Source of the DNA: UBA1479 sp963972065
GTDB taxonomy: Bacteria; Pseudomonadota; Alphaproteobacteria; Rhodospirillales; Casp-alpha2
Length of the DNA: 64,000 bases
Assembly (NCBI GenBank): GCA_963972065.1
Contig: CAXAVJ010000002.1
Location: forward strand, 1-64,000
Reading direction: 5' to 3'
Shown piece after piece: positions 41,807 through 54,333 of the stretch (position 1 is the stretch's first letter; the number at the start of each line of letters is the position of its first letter). The notes below the pieces were generated by a model. That model was not told where the DNA came from and made no database searches. It saw only the letters and a program-made list of their open reading frames with translations. The position numbers and the translations under genes were made by a program.

Positions 41807-43735
41807 ATGACCACGGAAACCAAAATCGAAACCCATGCCTTTCAGGCGGAAGTGGGTAAGCTTCTCGATATCGTCGCCCATTCACTGTACAGCCAGAAGG
41901 AAATCTTCCTTCGCGAGCTGATCTCCAACGCCTCCGACGCCTGCGACAAGCTGCGCTACCGGGCGCTGACCGAACCCAAGCTGATCGAGGGCGATCCCGG
42001 GTTCCGCATCACCCTGTCATTAGACAAGAAAGCCAAGACGCTGACCGTGTCCGACAACGGCGTCGGCATGGACAAGGACGAGCTGACCGGCATCCTGGGC
42101 ACCATCGCGCGGTCGGGCACGCAGGCTTTCGTCGAAGGACTTTCCGGCGACGGCAAGAAAGACAAGGATAAGGCGGTATCGCTGATCGGGCAGTTCGGCG
42201 TCGGCTTCTATTCCGCCTTCATGGTCGCCGATTTGGTCGAGGTCGTGACCCGCAAGGCCGGTACCGACACGGCCTTCAAATGGGCGTCCGACGGGCGTGG
42301 TGAATTCACCATCGAGGATGCGGCGCGCGAGGCCCGCGGCACCGACGTCATCGTGCATCTGAAGAAAGACGAAAAGGAATATCTGGAGCCCGCCCGCATC
42401 GAACACATCGTGCGGACCTATTCGGACCATATCGGTATTCCCATCGTCCTGGCCGGCGACGGCAAGGAGACAGCGGAAAAGACCCTGAACACGGCGTCGG
42501 CGATCTGGACCCGCGACAAGAAGGACGTGACGGACGAGCAATACACGGAATTCTACCACCACGCGGCCCATGCCTTCGACGACCCCTGGATGACCCTGCA
42601 CAACCGGGTCGAGGGCGTGGTCAGCTACACCAACCTGCTGTTCATCCCGTCCATGCGGCCGTTCGACCTGTTCCACCCGGACCGCACGGGACAGGTGAAG
42701 CTGTACGTGAAGCGGGTGTTCATCACCGACAATTGCGAGGGGCTGCTGCCGCCTTATCTGCGCTTCGTGAAGGGGGTCGTGGACTCGGAAGATCTGGCGC
42801 TCAACGTCAGCCGCGAAATGATGCAGCACAACCCCGTGGTCGCGAAAATTTCCCAGGGCCTGACCAAGCGCATCTTCGGCGAACTGAAGAAGTCGGCCGA
42901 GAAAAAGTCCGAGGATTATCAAACGTTCTGGGAAACCTTCGGCCCCGTGCTGAAGGAAGGTCTGTACGAAGACGGCGACAACCGCGAGAAGATTTTGGAG
43001 CTCGCCCGCTTCAAAAGCTCGGAACGCGATGGCTGGATCAGCCTAGCCGACTACATCGCCGCCATGAAGGACGGCCAGGACGCGATCTTCTATATCTCCG
43101 GCGAAGACCCGGACGCGGCCCTCGCCAGCCCGCAGTTGGAAGGCTTCAAGGCCAAGGGGGTTGAGGTCCTGCTGATGACCGACCCTGTCGACGAATTCTG
43201 GCTGTCCCATGTCGGCGCGTTCCAGGAAAAAACGTTCAAGTCGGCGACCCGGGGCGGCGCCGACCTGGCCAAGATCGCCAAGGCGAAAGACGCCGAGAAC
43301 GCCGCTGACGACGATGCGGACAAGGCCGACGACAAGCCTGCCGCCCCCGGCATGGACCAGCTGATCGCCGCGTTCAAGGTGGCGCTGGGCGACAAGGTCA
43401 AGGACGTGCGCCCGTCGGAACGCCTGACCGACAGTGCGGTCTGCCTGGTCGCCGACGACGGCGATATGGACATCAACCTGGAACGGCTTCTGAAGCAGCA
43501 CAAGCAGCTGGACGGGCGGGAATTGGCGCCGCGCATTCTGGAGATCAATCCGGACCACGCGCTGATCGGCAAGCTGGCCAAGCTGGCCGAGGCGAAGAAC
43601 GCCAAGGATACGGCGCTGGACGACGCGGCCTTCCTGCTGCTCGATCAGGCACGCATCCTGGAAGGCGAGCCGGTGATCGACGCCCAGGCCTTTTCCAGGC
43701 GGCTCAGCAAGCTGATGGCCCAGGGTTTGGCCTAA
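41807..43735 (+). CDS. htpG: Molecular chaperone HtpG (Hsp90)
   Basis: A 642-residue Hsp90. The N-terminal ATPase domain shows LRELISNASDACDKLRY, DNGVGMDKDEL and GQFGVGFYSAFMVAD. The middle domain contains LYVKRVFITD and LNVSREMMQ with the catalytic Arg. The C-terminal dimerisation domain ends DQARILEGEPVIDAQAFSRRL. Length agrees with bacterial HtpG and there is no eukaryotic MEEVD tail. The ATG at 41807 marks the family N-terminus. A terminator follows at 43750. Confidence 0.97.
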   Translation: MTTETKIETHAFQAEVGKLLDIVAHSLYSQKEIFLRELISNASDACDKLRYRALTEPKLIEGDPGFRITLSLDKKAKTLTVSDNGVGMDKDELTGILGTIARSGTQAFVEGLSGDGKKDKDKAVSLIGQFGVGFYSAFMVADLVEVVTRKAGTDTAFKWASDGRGEFTIEDAAREARGTDVIVHLKKDEKEYLEPARIEHIVRTYSDHIGIPIVLAGDGKETAEKTLNTASAIWTRDKKDVTDEQYTEFYHHAAHAFDDPWMTLHNRVEGVVSYTNLLFIPSMRPFDLFHPDRTGQVKLYVKRVFITDNCEGLLPPYLRFVKGVVDSEDLALNVSREMMQHNPVVAKISQGLTKRIFGELKKSAEKKSEDYQTFWETFGPVLKEGLYEDGDNREKILELARFKSSERDGWISLADYIAAMKDGQDAIFYISGEDPDAALASPQLEGFKAKGVEVLLMTDPVDEFWLSHVGAFQEKTFKSATRGGADLAKIAKAKDAENAADDDADKADDKPAAPGMDQLIAAFKVALGDKVKDVRPSERLTDSAVCLVADDGDMDINLERLLKQHKQLDGRELAPRILEINPDHALIGKLAKLAEAKNAKDTALDDAAFLLLDQARILEGEPVIDAQAFSRRLSKLMAQGLA

Positions 43736-43749
43736 GCAAAACGACCGAC

Positions 43750-43774
43750 GGCCCGGCGGTTTTTCCGCCGGGCC
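43750..43774 (+). terminator. Hairpin terminator after htpG
   Basis: A perfect 10-bp stem (GGCCCGGCGG / CCGCCGGGCC) with a TTTTT loop begins 15 bases after the htpG stop. No T-run follows on the plus strand. It may also serve the convergent small gene at 43799-43999. Confidence 0.65.
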
Positions 43775-43798
43775 GCGGGGCCGTGTTCCCAGGGAGTT

Positions 43799-43999
43799 TT
43801 AGAAGGAACTTTCCGCCGCCAACATCTGGCGGAACAACAGCCGGGCGCGCGCCGACGACACCACGTCGCGCATGTCGTCCAAGGTCACGCCATCACGCGC
43901 CATGACCAGATGGACCAGGGGGTCGCTCAGGACATCGTCCATCTGCGGTTCGCGCCTGGGGTTCAGGTAATATCGGGACATCATTGCCACTTCGTTCAT
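43799..43999 (-). CDS. Small conserved-looking hypothetical protein
   Basis: A 66-residue protein that I cannot name (begins MNEVAMMSRYYLNPRREPQ, ends RLLFRQMLAAESSF). It has no membrane segment or Cys. The centre DDVLSDPLVHLVMARDGVTLDDM is amphipathic and helical. A good GAGGAG lies 9 bases before the ATG and codon bias matches neighbours, so it is probably real. It is convergent with htpG. Confidence 0.65.
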   Translation of the reverse strand: MNEVAMMSRYYLNPRREPQMDDVLSDPLVHLVMARDGVTLDDMRDVVSSARARLLFRQMLAAESSF

Positions 44000-44182
44000 C
44001 GCGTGGGACTCCTCATTGGCCGCACTGTGAGTTGACGTCGGCGTCAGGCGTCCCGCATGCCCGCGTCCCCCCGGGTTCGGCCGCCATCGCCGCTTGCCGG
44101 GACCATAGGTTTTCAAGATGAATCCGTGATGACAGAGCCATGAAGGTGGAACGGCAATTGGATGCACCCCGCGCCCACGAAA

Positions 44183-44208
44183 AAGGCCGGCCCAGGCGGG
44201 CCGGCCTT
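44183..44208 (-). terminator. Rho-independent terminator of acnA
   Basis: An 11-bp perfect stem (AAGGCCGGCCC / GGGCCGGCCTT) with a 4-base loop, about 22 bases after the acnA stop. On the minus strand it runs into TTTTTC, the classical pattern. Confidence 0.85.
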
Positions 44209-44230
44209 CTCTATTCGAAGGATCGAACCC

Positions 44231-46918
<2,688 letters not shown>

Positions 46919-47362
46919 ATGGGGAACCTCCGCTTGGCGCTCGCGCATGATATGCGCATGCTGGACTTAGCACTAATCCCCCTTCTGTCTATAGCTATGG
47001 TGCGCCGTGGGTCAGGTCAACCAGGAAGCGGACAACTCTTCACGCCCACGCAAGGGCGGAGGGCAAATCCGAGCCCCTTATCAGGAGCCCTCTGCGGTGA
47101 AGGTTTCTATTGGCGTTTACGTTTAATCACCCAAGCGGAGCGATAAGGAGGATTTTCCAGGCCAATCGCTCTGTTTTCGTCTGATCCCGGCATGGCCGCT
47201 TATTCGGAATGAAACCGGGCTAAACCCTAGCATATCAAGCGATTGGATTCACCTTGCAAGCCGAACTAGGCTAAACTAAACCATCCCCGGCGTCTTTTCG
47301 GCGTGATCGTCCACCCGATCCGCCGTTGATTTGTCGAGAACACCCAGGATCGCGGAGCAATC
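46919..47362. promoter_or_regulatory. Divergent regulatory region between acnA and acnB
   Basis: These 444 bases contain no gene. They must carry both aconitase promoters. Visible elements are an inverted repeat GCGCAT-GAT-ATGCGC (46943-46957) near the acnA ribosome-binding site, and two related AT-rich blocks near the acnB side (GGGCTAAACCCTAG about 47218 and AGGCTAAACTAAACC about 47268). These could be regulator sites, but no known operator was recognised. Confidence 0.5.
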
Positions 47363-50128
47363 ATGAGCTTGTACACGGATTATTTGGCCGAAATCGCAGA
47401 ACGTAAAAAGCAGGATTTGCATCCGAAACCGATCGAAGACAGCGCGCTTGTCAAAGAACTGATCGCGCAGATCAAGGACATCGGGAACGCGCATCGGGAA
47501 GACTCGCTGAAGTTCTTTATTTACAACACGTTGCCGGGAACGACGAGCGCTGCCGGCGTCAAGGCGGCCTTCCTGAAAGAGATCATTCTCGGCCAGGCCG
47601 ACGTCAAGGAGATCACGCAGGACTTCGCGTTCGAGCTTCTTTCGCACATGAAGGGCGGGCCGTCGGTCGAGGTATTGCTGGATTTGGCGCTGGGCGACGA
47701 TGCCGACATCGCCAAGGCCGCGGCCGACGTTCTGAAAACGCAGGTTTTCCTGTACGACGCGGACACGGACCGCCTGCAAGCGGCCTACAAGGCCGGAAAC
47801 CCGGTTGCCAAGGATATCCTGCAAAGTTACGCCGATGCCGAATTCTTCACCAAGTTGCCGGAGATTGAGGACAAAATCGACGTCGTGACCTACGTCGCGG
47901 CGGAAGGCGATATCTCCACCGACCTGATGTCCCCGGGCGCCGAGGCGCATTCCCGCGCCGACCGGGAACTTCACGGCAAGAGCTTCATCACGGAAAAAGC
48001 CCAGAAAGAGATCCAGGCGCTGAAGCTCCAGCATCCCGGCAAGCGCCTGATGCTGATCGCCGAGAAAGGCACCATGGGCGTCGGCTCGTCGCGCATGTCC
48101 GGGATCAATAACGTGGCACTCTGGATGGGCGAGCAGGCCAGCCCCTACGTGCCGTTCGTCAACATCGCGCCGATCGTCGCCGGCACCAACGGTATTTCGC
48201 CGATCTTCCAGACCACGGTGGGCGTCACCGGCGGCATCGGCGTGGACCTTAAGAACTGGGTCAAGAAAGTGGACTCGGACGGCAATGCCATCATCAACAA
48301 CGACGGCAGCCCCGTGCTGGAGGAAAAATACTCCGTCGCCACGGGCACGACCCTGACCATCGATACGAAAGCCAAGAAGCTCCTGAACGAAGACGGCACC
48401 GAAGAACTGGCCGACGTTTCGAAGGCCTTCTCGCCGCAATCGATTGAGTTCATGAAGGCCGGCGGCTCCTATGCCATCGACTTCGGCAAGAAACTCCAGA
48501 TCTTCGCCGCCGAAACCCTGGGCGTGGATCCGAAACCGGTGTTCGCGCCCGCCAAGGTGGTTTCCCACCCGGGCCAGGGCCTGACCGCGGTCGAGAAAAT
48601 CTTCAACAACAATGCCGTGGGCGTTCCGGAAGGAACCGTTCTGCACGCCGGTTCCGACGCCATGGTGAAGGTCAACATCGTCGGATCGCAAGACACGACC
48701 GGCCCGATGACCGTCCAGGAGCTGGAGGCCATGGCCGCGACCGTGATCTCCCCGATTCTGGACGGCGCCTACCAGTCCGGCTGTCACACGGCTTCCGTGT
48801 GGGACAACAAAGCGCAGGCCAATACGCCCAAGCTCATGGCCTTCATGAACAAGTTCGGGCTGGTCACCGGCCGCGACCCGAAAGGCGTCTACCCGGCCAT
48901 GACGGACGTCATCCATAAGGTTCTGAACGACATCACCATCGATGATCGGGCGATCATCATCGGCGGGGATTCGCACACCCGGATGTCCAAAGGCGTCGCC
49001 TTTGGGGCCGACTCAGGCACCGTTGCGCTGGCGCTGGCCTTGGGCATGGCGAACATCACCGTTCCTGAATCCGTTAAAGTGACCTTCAAAGGCAAGATGG
49101 CCGACCACATGGATTTCCGGGACGTGGTCCACGCGACCCAGGCCCAGATGCTGGCCCAGTTCGACGGGGAAAACGTATTCCAGGGCCGGATCATCGAAGT
49201 GCACATCGGCACGCTGCTGGCGGACCAGGCCTTCACCTTCACCGACTGGACCGCTGAGATGAAGGCCAAGGCGTCGATCTGTATTTCCAATGATGAAACC
49301 CTGATCGAGTCCCTGGAAATCGCCAAGTCCCGCATCCAGATCATGATCGACAAGGGCATGGAAATCCCGTCAGGGATGCTTCAAGGGCTGATCGACAAGG
49401 CGGACAAACGCATCGCGCAAATCAGATCCGGAGAGCAGCCCGCGCTGCGCCCGGACGACAACGCCAAATACCATGCGGAAGTCGTCGTCGACCTGGATCA
49501 GATCAACGAGCCGATGATCGCCGACCCCGACGTCAACAATATCGACGTGGCGAAACGCTATACCCACGACACCATCCGCCCGATTTCCTATTACGGCGGC
49601 AACAAGAAAGTCGATTTGGGCTTCGTCGGTTCCTGCATGGTGCACAAGGGTGACCTGAACATCGTCGCGCAGATGTTCCGGAACCTGGAAAAGGCCAACG
49701 GCAAGATCGAGTTCAACGCCCCCCTGGTTGTCGCCCCGCCGACCTACAACATCGTTGATGAGCTGAAGGCGGAAGGCGACTGGGAAATCCTGCAAAAATA
49801 CGCCGGGTTCGAGTTCGACGACACGTCCCCCAAGACCGAGGCGCGTAAAGCTTACGAGAACACCCTTTATCTGGAGCGTCCCGGGTGCAACCTTTGCATG
49901 GGCAACCAGGAAAAAGCGGAAAAGGGCGATACGGTCATGGCGACGTCGACCCGCCTGTTCCAGGGCCGGGTCGTGGCGGACTCCGACGAAAAGAAAGGGG
50001 AATCGCTGCTGGCGTCGACCCCGGTCGTGGTGTTGTCGACGATCCTCGGGCGGACACCCAGCGTTGACGAGTACAAGTCCGCGGTGGATGGCATCAACCT
50101 GACCAAGTTCACGCCGCCGCTGGCGTAA
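47363..50128 (+). CDS. acnB: Bifunctional aconitate hydratase 2 / 2-methylisocitrate dehydratase
   Basis: A 921-residue AcnB. Its N-terminal HEAT-like helical domain (about 1-160) followed by the swivel domain (EKGTMGVGSSRMSGINN) precedes the catalytic domains, the reversed order typical of AcnB. Cluster Cys are in YQSGCHTASVW and ERPGCNLCMGNQ. It acts in the TCA cycle and possibly the methylcitrate cycle. A GGAG site precedes the ATG. Having both AcnA and AcnB side by side is uncommon in alphaproteobacteria. Confidence 0.96.
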   Translation: MSLYTDYLAEIAERKKQDLHPKPIEDSALVKELIAQIKDIGNAHREDSLKFFIYNTLPGTTSAAGVKAAFLKEIILGQADVKEITQDFAFELLSHMKGGPSVEVLLDLALGDDADIAKAAADVLKTQVFLYDADTDRLQAAYKAGNPVAKDILQSYADAEFFTKLPEIEDKIDVVTYVAAEGDISTDLMSPGAEAHSRADRELHGKSFITEKAQKEIQALKLQHPGKRLMLIAEKGTMGVGSSRMSGINNVALWMGEQASPYVPFVNIAPIVAGTNGISPIFQTTVGVTGGIGVDLKNWVKKVDSDGNAIINNDGSPVLEEKYSVATGTTLTIDTKAKKLLNEDGTEELADVSKAFSPQSIEFMKAGGSYAIDFGKKLQIFAAETLGVDPKPVFAPAKVVSHPGQGLTAVEKIFNNNAVGVPEGTVLHAGSDAMVKVNIVGSQDTTGPMTVQELEAMAATVISPILDGAYQSGCHTASVWDNKAQANTPKLMAFMNKFGLVTGRDPKGVYPAMTDVIHKVLNDITIDDRAIIIGGDSHTRMSKGVAFGADSGTVALALALGMANITVPESVKVTFKGKMADHMDFRDVVHATQAQMLAQFDGENVFQGRIIEVHIGTLLADQAFTFTDWTAEMKAKASICISNDETLIESLEIAKSRIQIMIDKGMEIPSGMLQGLIDKADKRIAQIRSGEQPALRPDDNAKYHAEVVVDLDQINEPMIADPDVNNIDVAKRYTHDTIRPISYYGGNKKVDLGFVGSCMVHKGDLNIVAQMFRNLEKANGKIEFNAPLVVAPPTYNIVDELKAEGDWEILQKYAGFEFDDTSPKTEARKAYENTLYLERPGCNLCMGNQEKAEKGDTVMATSTRLFQGRVVADSDEKKGESLLASTPVVVLSTILGRTPSVDEYKSAVDGINLTKFTPPLA

Positions 50129-50546
50129 ATATCGATCGGGTTCGCGGCACCGTTATTGGCCGAGAATTAGAATGGGAGCTTGCGCCCCGGTGAGATGCGT
50201 CGACGTCCTGAAACGCATCTCACCCGGCGCTCCCTGAATTCGGCGCTGCCGCCGGCGCGCTAAGCGCAGCGGCACCTCCCCTTTCTTCATATCCATTGCA
50301 TGCGATGATCTGCACGGCATCAACGGGGATGATTGTCCCCGCATCGGCCCCGTCGGACCGTAAGATGACGTAGCGTCAACTGCGAAAACTCATACATGCC
50401 TGTTCGGTGCCGGGACATTTCGGCTTGCGTCTTTCGGGGCAATCTGCATCCTATTTCCCCATAGCGCTCGACAAGAGGCGTCGACCATAAAAAAATCCTA
50501 AAGCACATCTGACTTAAGAAGGCTGAGGATTTACAGGGAGACATCG
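50129..50546. other. Intergenic stretch between acnB and the CoA-ligase/ABC operon
   Basis: These 418 bases hold no credible gene. The left part forms the acnB hairpin (50174-50234). The rest is unstructured and should carry the promoter of the operon starting at 50547, but I see no confident -35/-10 pair or operator. Confidence 0.55.
50174..50234 (+). terminator. Extended hairpin downstream of acnB
   Basis: A 12-bp perfect stem (GGTGAGATGCGT 50189-50200 with ACGCATCTCACC 50213-50224) extends outward through an imperfect GGGAGC/GCTCCC pairing. It begins about 45 bases after the stop. There is no T-run, so termination is likely Rho-assisted or the hairpin protects the mRNA 3' end. Confidence 0.65.
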
Positions 50547-52508
50547 ATGTCCGGCGATCATGCGGCGGGCCTAGACACTTTTCCCAAACTGTTGGCCGCG
50601 AACGCGCGCATCCGGGGGGGCAAACCCGCAAGCCGCGAAAAAGATTACGGGATCTGGCAGACCTGGACATGGTCCGAGGTCGCCGACGAGGTCCGCGCAC
50701 TCGCCTGCGGTCTGGCAGCATTGGGATTCAAGCGGGGCGACCGGTTGGCCATCATCGGCGACAACCGGCCCCATCTGTACTGGTCCATGCCGGCGGCCCA
50801 GGCCGTGGGCGGCGTGCCGGTGCCGATCTATCAGGATTCCGTCGCCGACGAGATGCAGTACGTGCTGGCGCATGCGGAATGCCGTTTCGCCGTGGTCGAG
50901 AACCAGGAGCAGGTCGACAAGCTGCTGGAGATCAAGGACCGCCTGCCGCTGTTGGAAACGATCATCTATCATTTCCCCCGCGGCATGCGTCATTACACGC
51001 AGGATTTTCTCCATCTCTACGCCGACGTCCAGGCAAAGGGCCGCGCCTTCGACGCGGCCACTCCCGGCTTCTACGACGGCGAGGTCGCCAAGGGCGCCGG
51101 CGGGGATCTGGCCATCATGGTCTATACCTCGGGCACCACGGGACGGCCCAAGGGCGTCATGCTGAGCGCCGACAACCTGATCGAGACGGCGCGCAACGCC
51201 GCCGACTGGGAAGGCCTGACGGATGACGACGAAATGCTGGCCTATCTGCCCATGGCCTGGGTCGGCGACCATATTTTCTCGGTCGCCCAGGCCTTCACCC
51301 ACGGGTTCTGCGTCGCCTGTCCGGAAAGTGCCGAAACGGTGCTGCAGGATCTGCGTGAAATCGGCCCGACCTATTTCTTCGCGCCGCCGCGCATCTTCGA
51401 AAACATCCTGACCACGGTGATGATCCGGATCGAGGACGCGGCCCCCTGGAAACAGCGCATGTTCCATTATTTCATGGACCTGGCCAGCCGGGTCGGGCGC
51501 GACATCCTGGACGGCAAGCCGGTCCCTTTCGCGGACCGCGTGAAATACCGGCTGGGTGAATTCCTGGTCTATGGGCCGCTCAAGAACGTTCTGGGCCTGA
51601 CGCGCATGCGGCTGGGCTATACGGCGGGTGAGGCCATCGGCCCCGACATCTTCGATTTCTACCGCTCGCTCGGCCTGAACCTGAAACAGCTGTACGGCTC
51701 GACCGAGGCCTCGGTGTTCATCACCATTCAGCCCAACGGCGACATCCGCTCCGATTCCGTGGGCGTGCCGGCCCCGGGGGTCGATATCCGCATCGCCGAT
51801 ACGGGCGAGGTCCTGTTCAAGAGCCCCGGCGTGTTCCACGCCTATTACAAGGACGACGATGCCACCGCCGAGACCAAGACCGCCGACGGCTGGGTCCATA
51901 CCGGCGACGCCGGGTTCCTGGACGCCGACGGACATCTTAAGATCATCGACCGGGCCAAGGACGTGGGCAGGCTGACGGACGGCACGCTGTTCGCACCCAA
52001 GTACCTGGAAAACAAACTTAAATTCTTCCCCTTCGTATCCGAAGCCGTGACCTTCGGCGATGGGCGGGACTATGTCGCGGCGTTCATCAACATGGATCTG
52101 GAAGCGGTCGGCAACTGGGCCGAACGCCGGGGTCTCGCCTATACGGGCTATACGGATCTGGCCGGCCGGCCCGAGGTTCTGGAACTGGTCGCCGACTGTG
52201 TCGACAAGGTCAACGCCGATCTGGCCCAGGACGACAAGCTGGCGGGGTCGCAGATCAAGCGGTTCCTGATCCTGCACAAGGAACTGGACGCCGACGACGG
52301 CGAGTTGACGCGCACCCGCAAGGTTCGGCGCAGTGTCATCACCGAACGCTACGGCGACCTGATCGCCGCCCTTTATTCGGACCAGGACCATTGCGAGGTC
52401 ACGGCGACCGTGACCTTCGAAGACGGCCGCACGGACACCATCCACGCCGATCTGAAAATCCGCGACGCCAAGGTGATCCCACCCGGCGCGGCACAGGCGG
52501 CGGCATGA
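50547..52508 (+). CDS. Long-chain-type acyl-CoA synthetase (AMP-forming)
   Basis: A 653-residue adenylate-forming ligase. The P-loop is MVYTSGTTGRPKGVMLS. Further motifs are YGSTEASVF and GWVHTGDAGFLDADGHLKIIDRAKD. It activates a carboxylic acid to its CoA thioester in the cytoplasm. It is the first gene of an operon that encodes a branched-chain-type ABC importer and ends with a second CoA ligase, so its substrate is probably what the importer brings in. The chain length or aromatic nature cannot be read off. AGGGAG precedes the ATG. Confidence 0.9.
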   Translation: MSGDHAAGLDTFPKLLAANARIRGGKPASREKDYGIWQTWTWSEVADEVRALACGLAALGFKRGDRLAIIGDNRPHLYWSMPAAQAVGGVPVPIYQDSVADEMQYVLAHAECRFAVVENQEQVDKLLEIKDRLPLLETIIYHFPRGMRHYTQDFLHLYADVQAKGRAFDAATPGFYDGEVAKGAGGDLAIMVYTSGTTGRPKGVMLSADNLIETARNAADWEGLTDDDEMLAYLPMAWVGDHIFSVAQAFTHGFCVACPESAETVLQDLREIGPTYFFAPPRIFENILTTVMIRIEDAAPWKQRMFHYFMDLASRVGRDILDGKPVPFADRVKYRLGEFLVYGPLKNVLGLTRMRLGYTAGEAIGPDIFDFYRSLGLNLKQLYGSTEASVFITIQPNGDIRSDSVGVPAPGVDIRIADTGEVLFKSPGVFHAYYKDDDATAETKTADGWVHTGDAGFLDADGHLKIIDRAKDVGRLTDGTLFAPKYLENKLKFFPFVSEAVTFGDGRDYVAAFINMDLEAVGNWAERRGLAYTGYTDLAGRPEVLELVADCVDKVNADLAQDDKLAGSQIKRFLILHKELDADDGELTRTRKVRRSVITERYGDLIAALYSDQDHCEVTATVTFEDGRTDTIHADLKIRDAKVIPPGAAQAAA

Positions 52509-52545
52509 GCGGCACCCGCGGCGCATAGGAGCGAAAGGAACCTGA

Positions 52546-53355
52546 ATGCCGGACGGCCCCCAGACATCCACCGGACGCGTCATCGGCGACGTCATCATGC
52601 AGGTGGAGAACGTGTCGCTGTCGTTCGGCGGCGTGCGCGCGCTCGACAACGTGTCGTTCGACGTGCGCGAACATGAAATCCTCGCCATCATCGGGCCCAA
52701 CGGGGCCGGCAAGTCGTCCATGCTGAACTGCATCAACGGCTTCTACCATCCGCAGGAAGGGGCCATCACCTACAAGGGCAAGCGCCGCGACACGGCCAAG
52801 CCCTATGAGGCGGCCGAGGAAGGCATCGCCCGCACCTTCCAGAACATCGCCCTGTTCAAGGGCATGTCGACGCTCGACAACATCATGACCGGGCGCGGGC
52901 TCAAGATGAAAAAGAACCTGTTCTGGCAGGCGCTTTATTACGGCCCGGCGCTCAAGGAAGAGCTCGAGCACCGCGCCAAGGCGGAAGAGGTCATCGACTT
53001 CCTGGAGATCGAGGCGATCCGCAAGACGCCCGTGGGCCGCCTGCCCTACGGCCTGCAGAAACGGGTCGAACTGGGCCGGGCGCTGGCCGCCGAGCCGGAC
53101 CTGCTGCTGCTCGACGAACCGATGGCCGGCATGAACCACGAGGAAAAAGAGGACATGGTCCGCTACATCCTCGACGTGAATGACGAATACGGCACCACCA
53201 TCGTTCTGATCGAACACGACATGAGCGTGGTCATGGATATATCCGACCGGGTCGTGGTGCTGGACTACGGCAAGAAACTGGCCGCCGGCACGCCGGACGA
53301 GGTCAAGCGCAACCAAGACGTGATCGACGCCTATCTGGGCGTCAGCCACGACTAG
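52546..53355 (+). CDS. HAAT-family ABC transporter ATP-binding protein, LivG-like
   Basis: A 269-residue ATPase. Walker A is GPNGAGKSS, the Q-loop lies in EEGIARTFQNIALF, and Walker B is LLLLDEPMAGM followed by the His switch IEHDMSVV. The signature is atypical, reading LPYGLQKRVELGRAL instead of LSGGQ, as in many LivG proteins. It pairs with LivF (56963) on the permeases. AAAGGAACC precedes the ATG. Confidence 0.92.
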   Translation: MPDGPQTSTGRVIGDVIMQVENVSLSFGGVRALDNVSFDVREHEILAIIGPNGAGKSSMLNCINGFYHPQEGAITYKGKRRDTAKPYEAAEEGIARTFQNIALFKGMSTLDNIMTGRGLKMKKNLFWQALYYGPALKEELEHRAKAEEVIDFLEIEAIRKTPVGRLPYGLQKRVELGRALAAEPDLLLLDEPMAGMNHEEKEDMVRYILDVNDEYGTTIVLIEHDMSVVMDISDRVVVLDYGKKLAAGTPDEVKRNQDVIDAYLGVSHD

Positions 53356-53376
53356 GGCGCGGGGGGAACGACATCT

Positions 53377-54318
53377 ATGGAATTTCTCGAATCGATCCTG
53401 GTCACCCCGTTCATCGAGATATGGGAAAGCCCGTACTATTTCATCGAACTGGTGTTGGTCGGCCTGTCCACGGGCGTCCTCTATTCCCTGGTGGCACTCG
53501 GCTTCGTGCTGATCTTCAAGGCGTCGGGCATGTTCAACTTCGCCCAGGGGGCGATGGTGTTGTTCGCGGCTTTGACCCTGGTCGGCCTGATGGAACACGG
53601 TCTGCCGCTTTGGGCCGCGCTGATCCTCAGCGTCGCCACCATGGTCGGCCTCGCCTTTCTGGTCGAACGCTTCATGCTGCGCCATCTCGTCAACCAGGAA
53701 GGCCTGATCCTGTTCATGGCGACGATCGGCCTCAACTTCATCCTCGAAGGCACGGGCCAGCTGATGTGGGGATCGGACGTCAAACGCCTTGAGATCGGCA
53801 TCCCGGACCAGCCGTTCGACATTCTCGGCGGCAAGGTATTGCTCAACACCTTCGACGTGACCGCCGCCTTCATCGGAGCATTGCTGGTGATCACGCTTGC
53901 CGTGTTCTTTCAGAAAACCCCCATGGGCCGGGCGCTGCGCGCCGTCGCCGACGACCATCAGGCGGCCCTCAGCGTGGGCATCCCGCTGAAAACCATCTGG
54001 ATCGCCGTATGGACCATCGCGGGCATTGTCGCCCTGGTCGCCGGCATCGTCTGGGGGGCCAAGTCGGGGGTGCAGTTCTCGCTGTCGCTGATCGCGTTGA
54101 AGGCCCTGCCGGTGCTGATCCTGGGCGGGTTCACCTCGGTTCCGGGCGCCATCGTCGGCGGCCTGATCATCGGCGTCGGCGAAAAGGTCGCGGAAGGGTT
54201 CTGGGGACCGGCCCTCGGCGGCGCCATCGAAAACTGGTTCGCCTACATGCTCGCCCTCGCGTTCCTGGTGTTCCGGCCCCAGGGACTGTTCGGCGAAAAA
54301 ATCATCGAACGCGTGTAG
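53377..54318 (+). CDS. HAAT-family ABC transporter permease, LivH-like
   Basis: A 313-residue inner-membrane permease with about eight hydrophobic segments (first VLVGLSTGVLYSLVALGFVLIF). The conserved LivH elements FNFAQGAMV and GRALRAVADDHQAA are present, the latter a cytoplasmic loop contacting the ATPase. It forms the channel with the LivM-like protein encoded 15 bases downstream. Confidence 0.92.
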   Translation: MEFLESILVTPFIEIWESPYYFIELVLVGLSTGVLYSLVALGFVLIFKASGMFNFAQGAMVLFAALTLVGLMEHGLPLWAALILSVATMVGLAFLVERFMLRHLVNQEGLILFMATIGLNFILEGTGQLMWGSDVKRLEIGIPDQPFDILGGKVLLNTFDVTAAFIGALLVITLAVFFQKTPMGRALRAVADDHQAALSVGIPLKTIWIAVWTIAGIVALVAGIVWGAKSGVQFSLSLIALKALPVLILGGFTSVPGAIVGGLIIGVGEKVAEGFWGPALGGAIENWFAYMLALAFLVFRPQGLFGEKIIERV

Positions 54319-54333
54319 GAAGGAACCGGACAG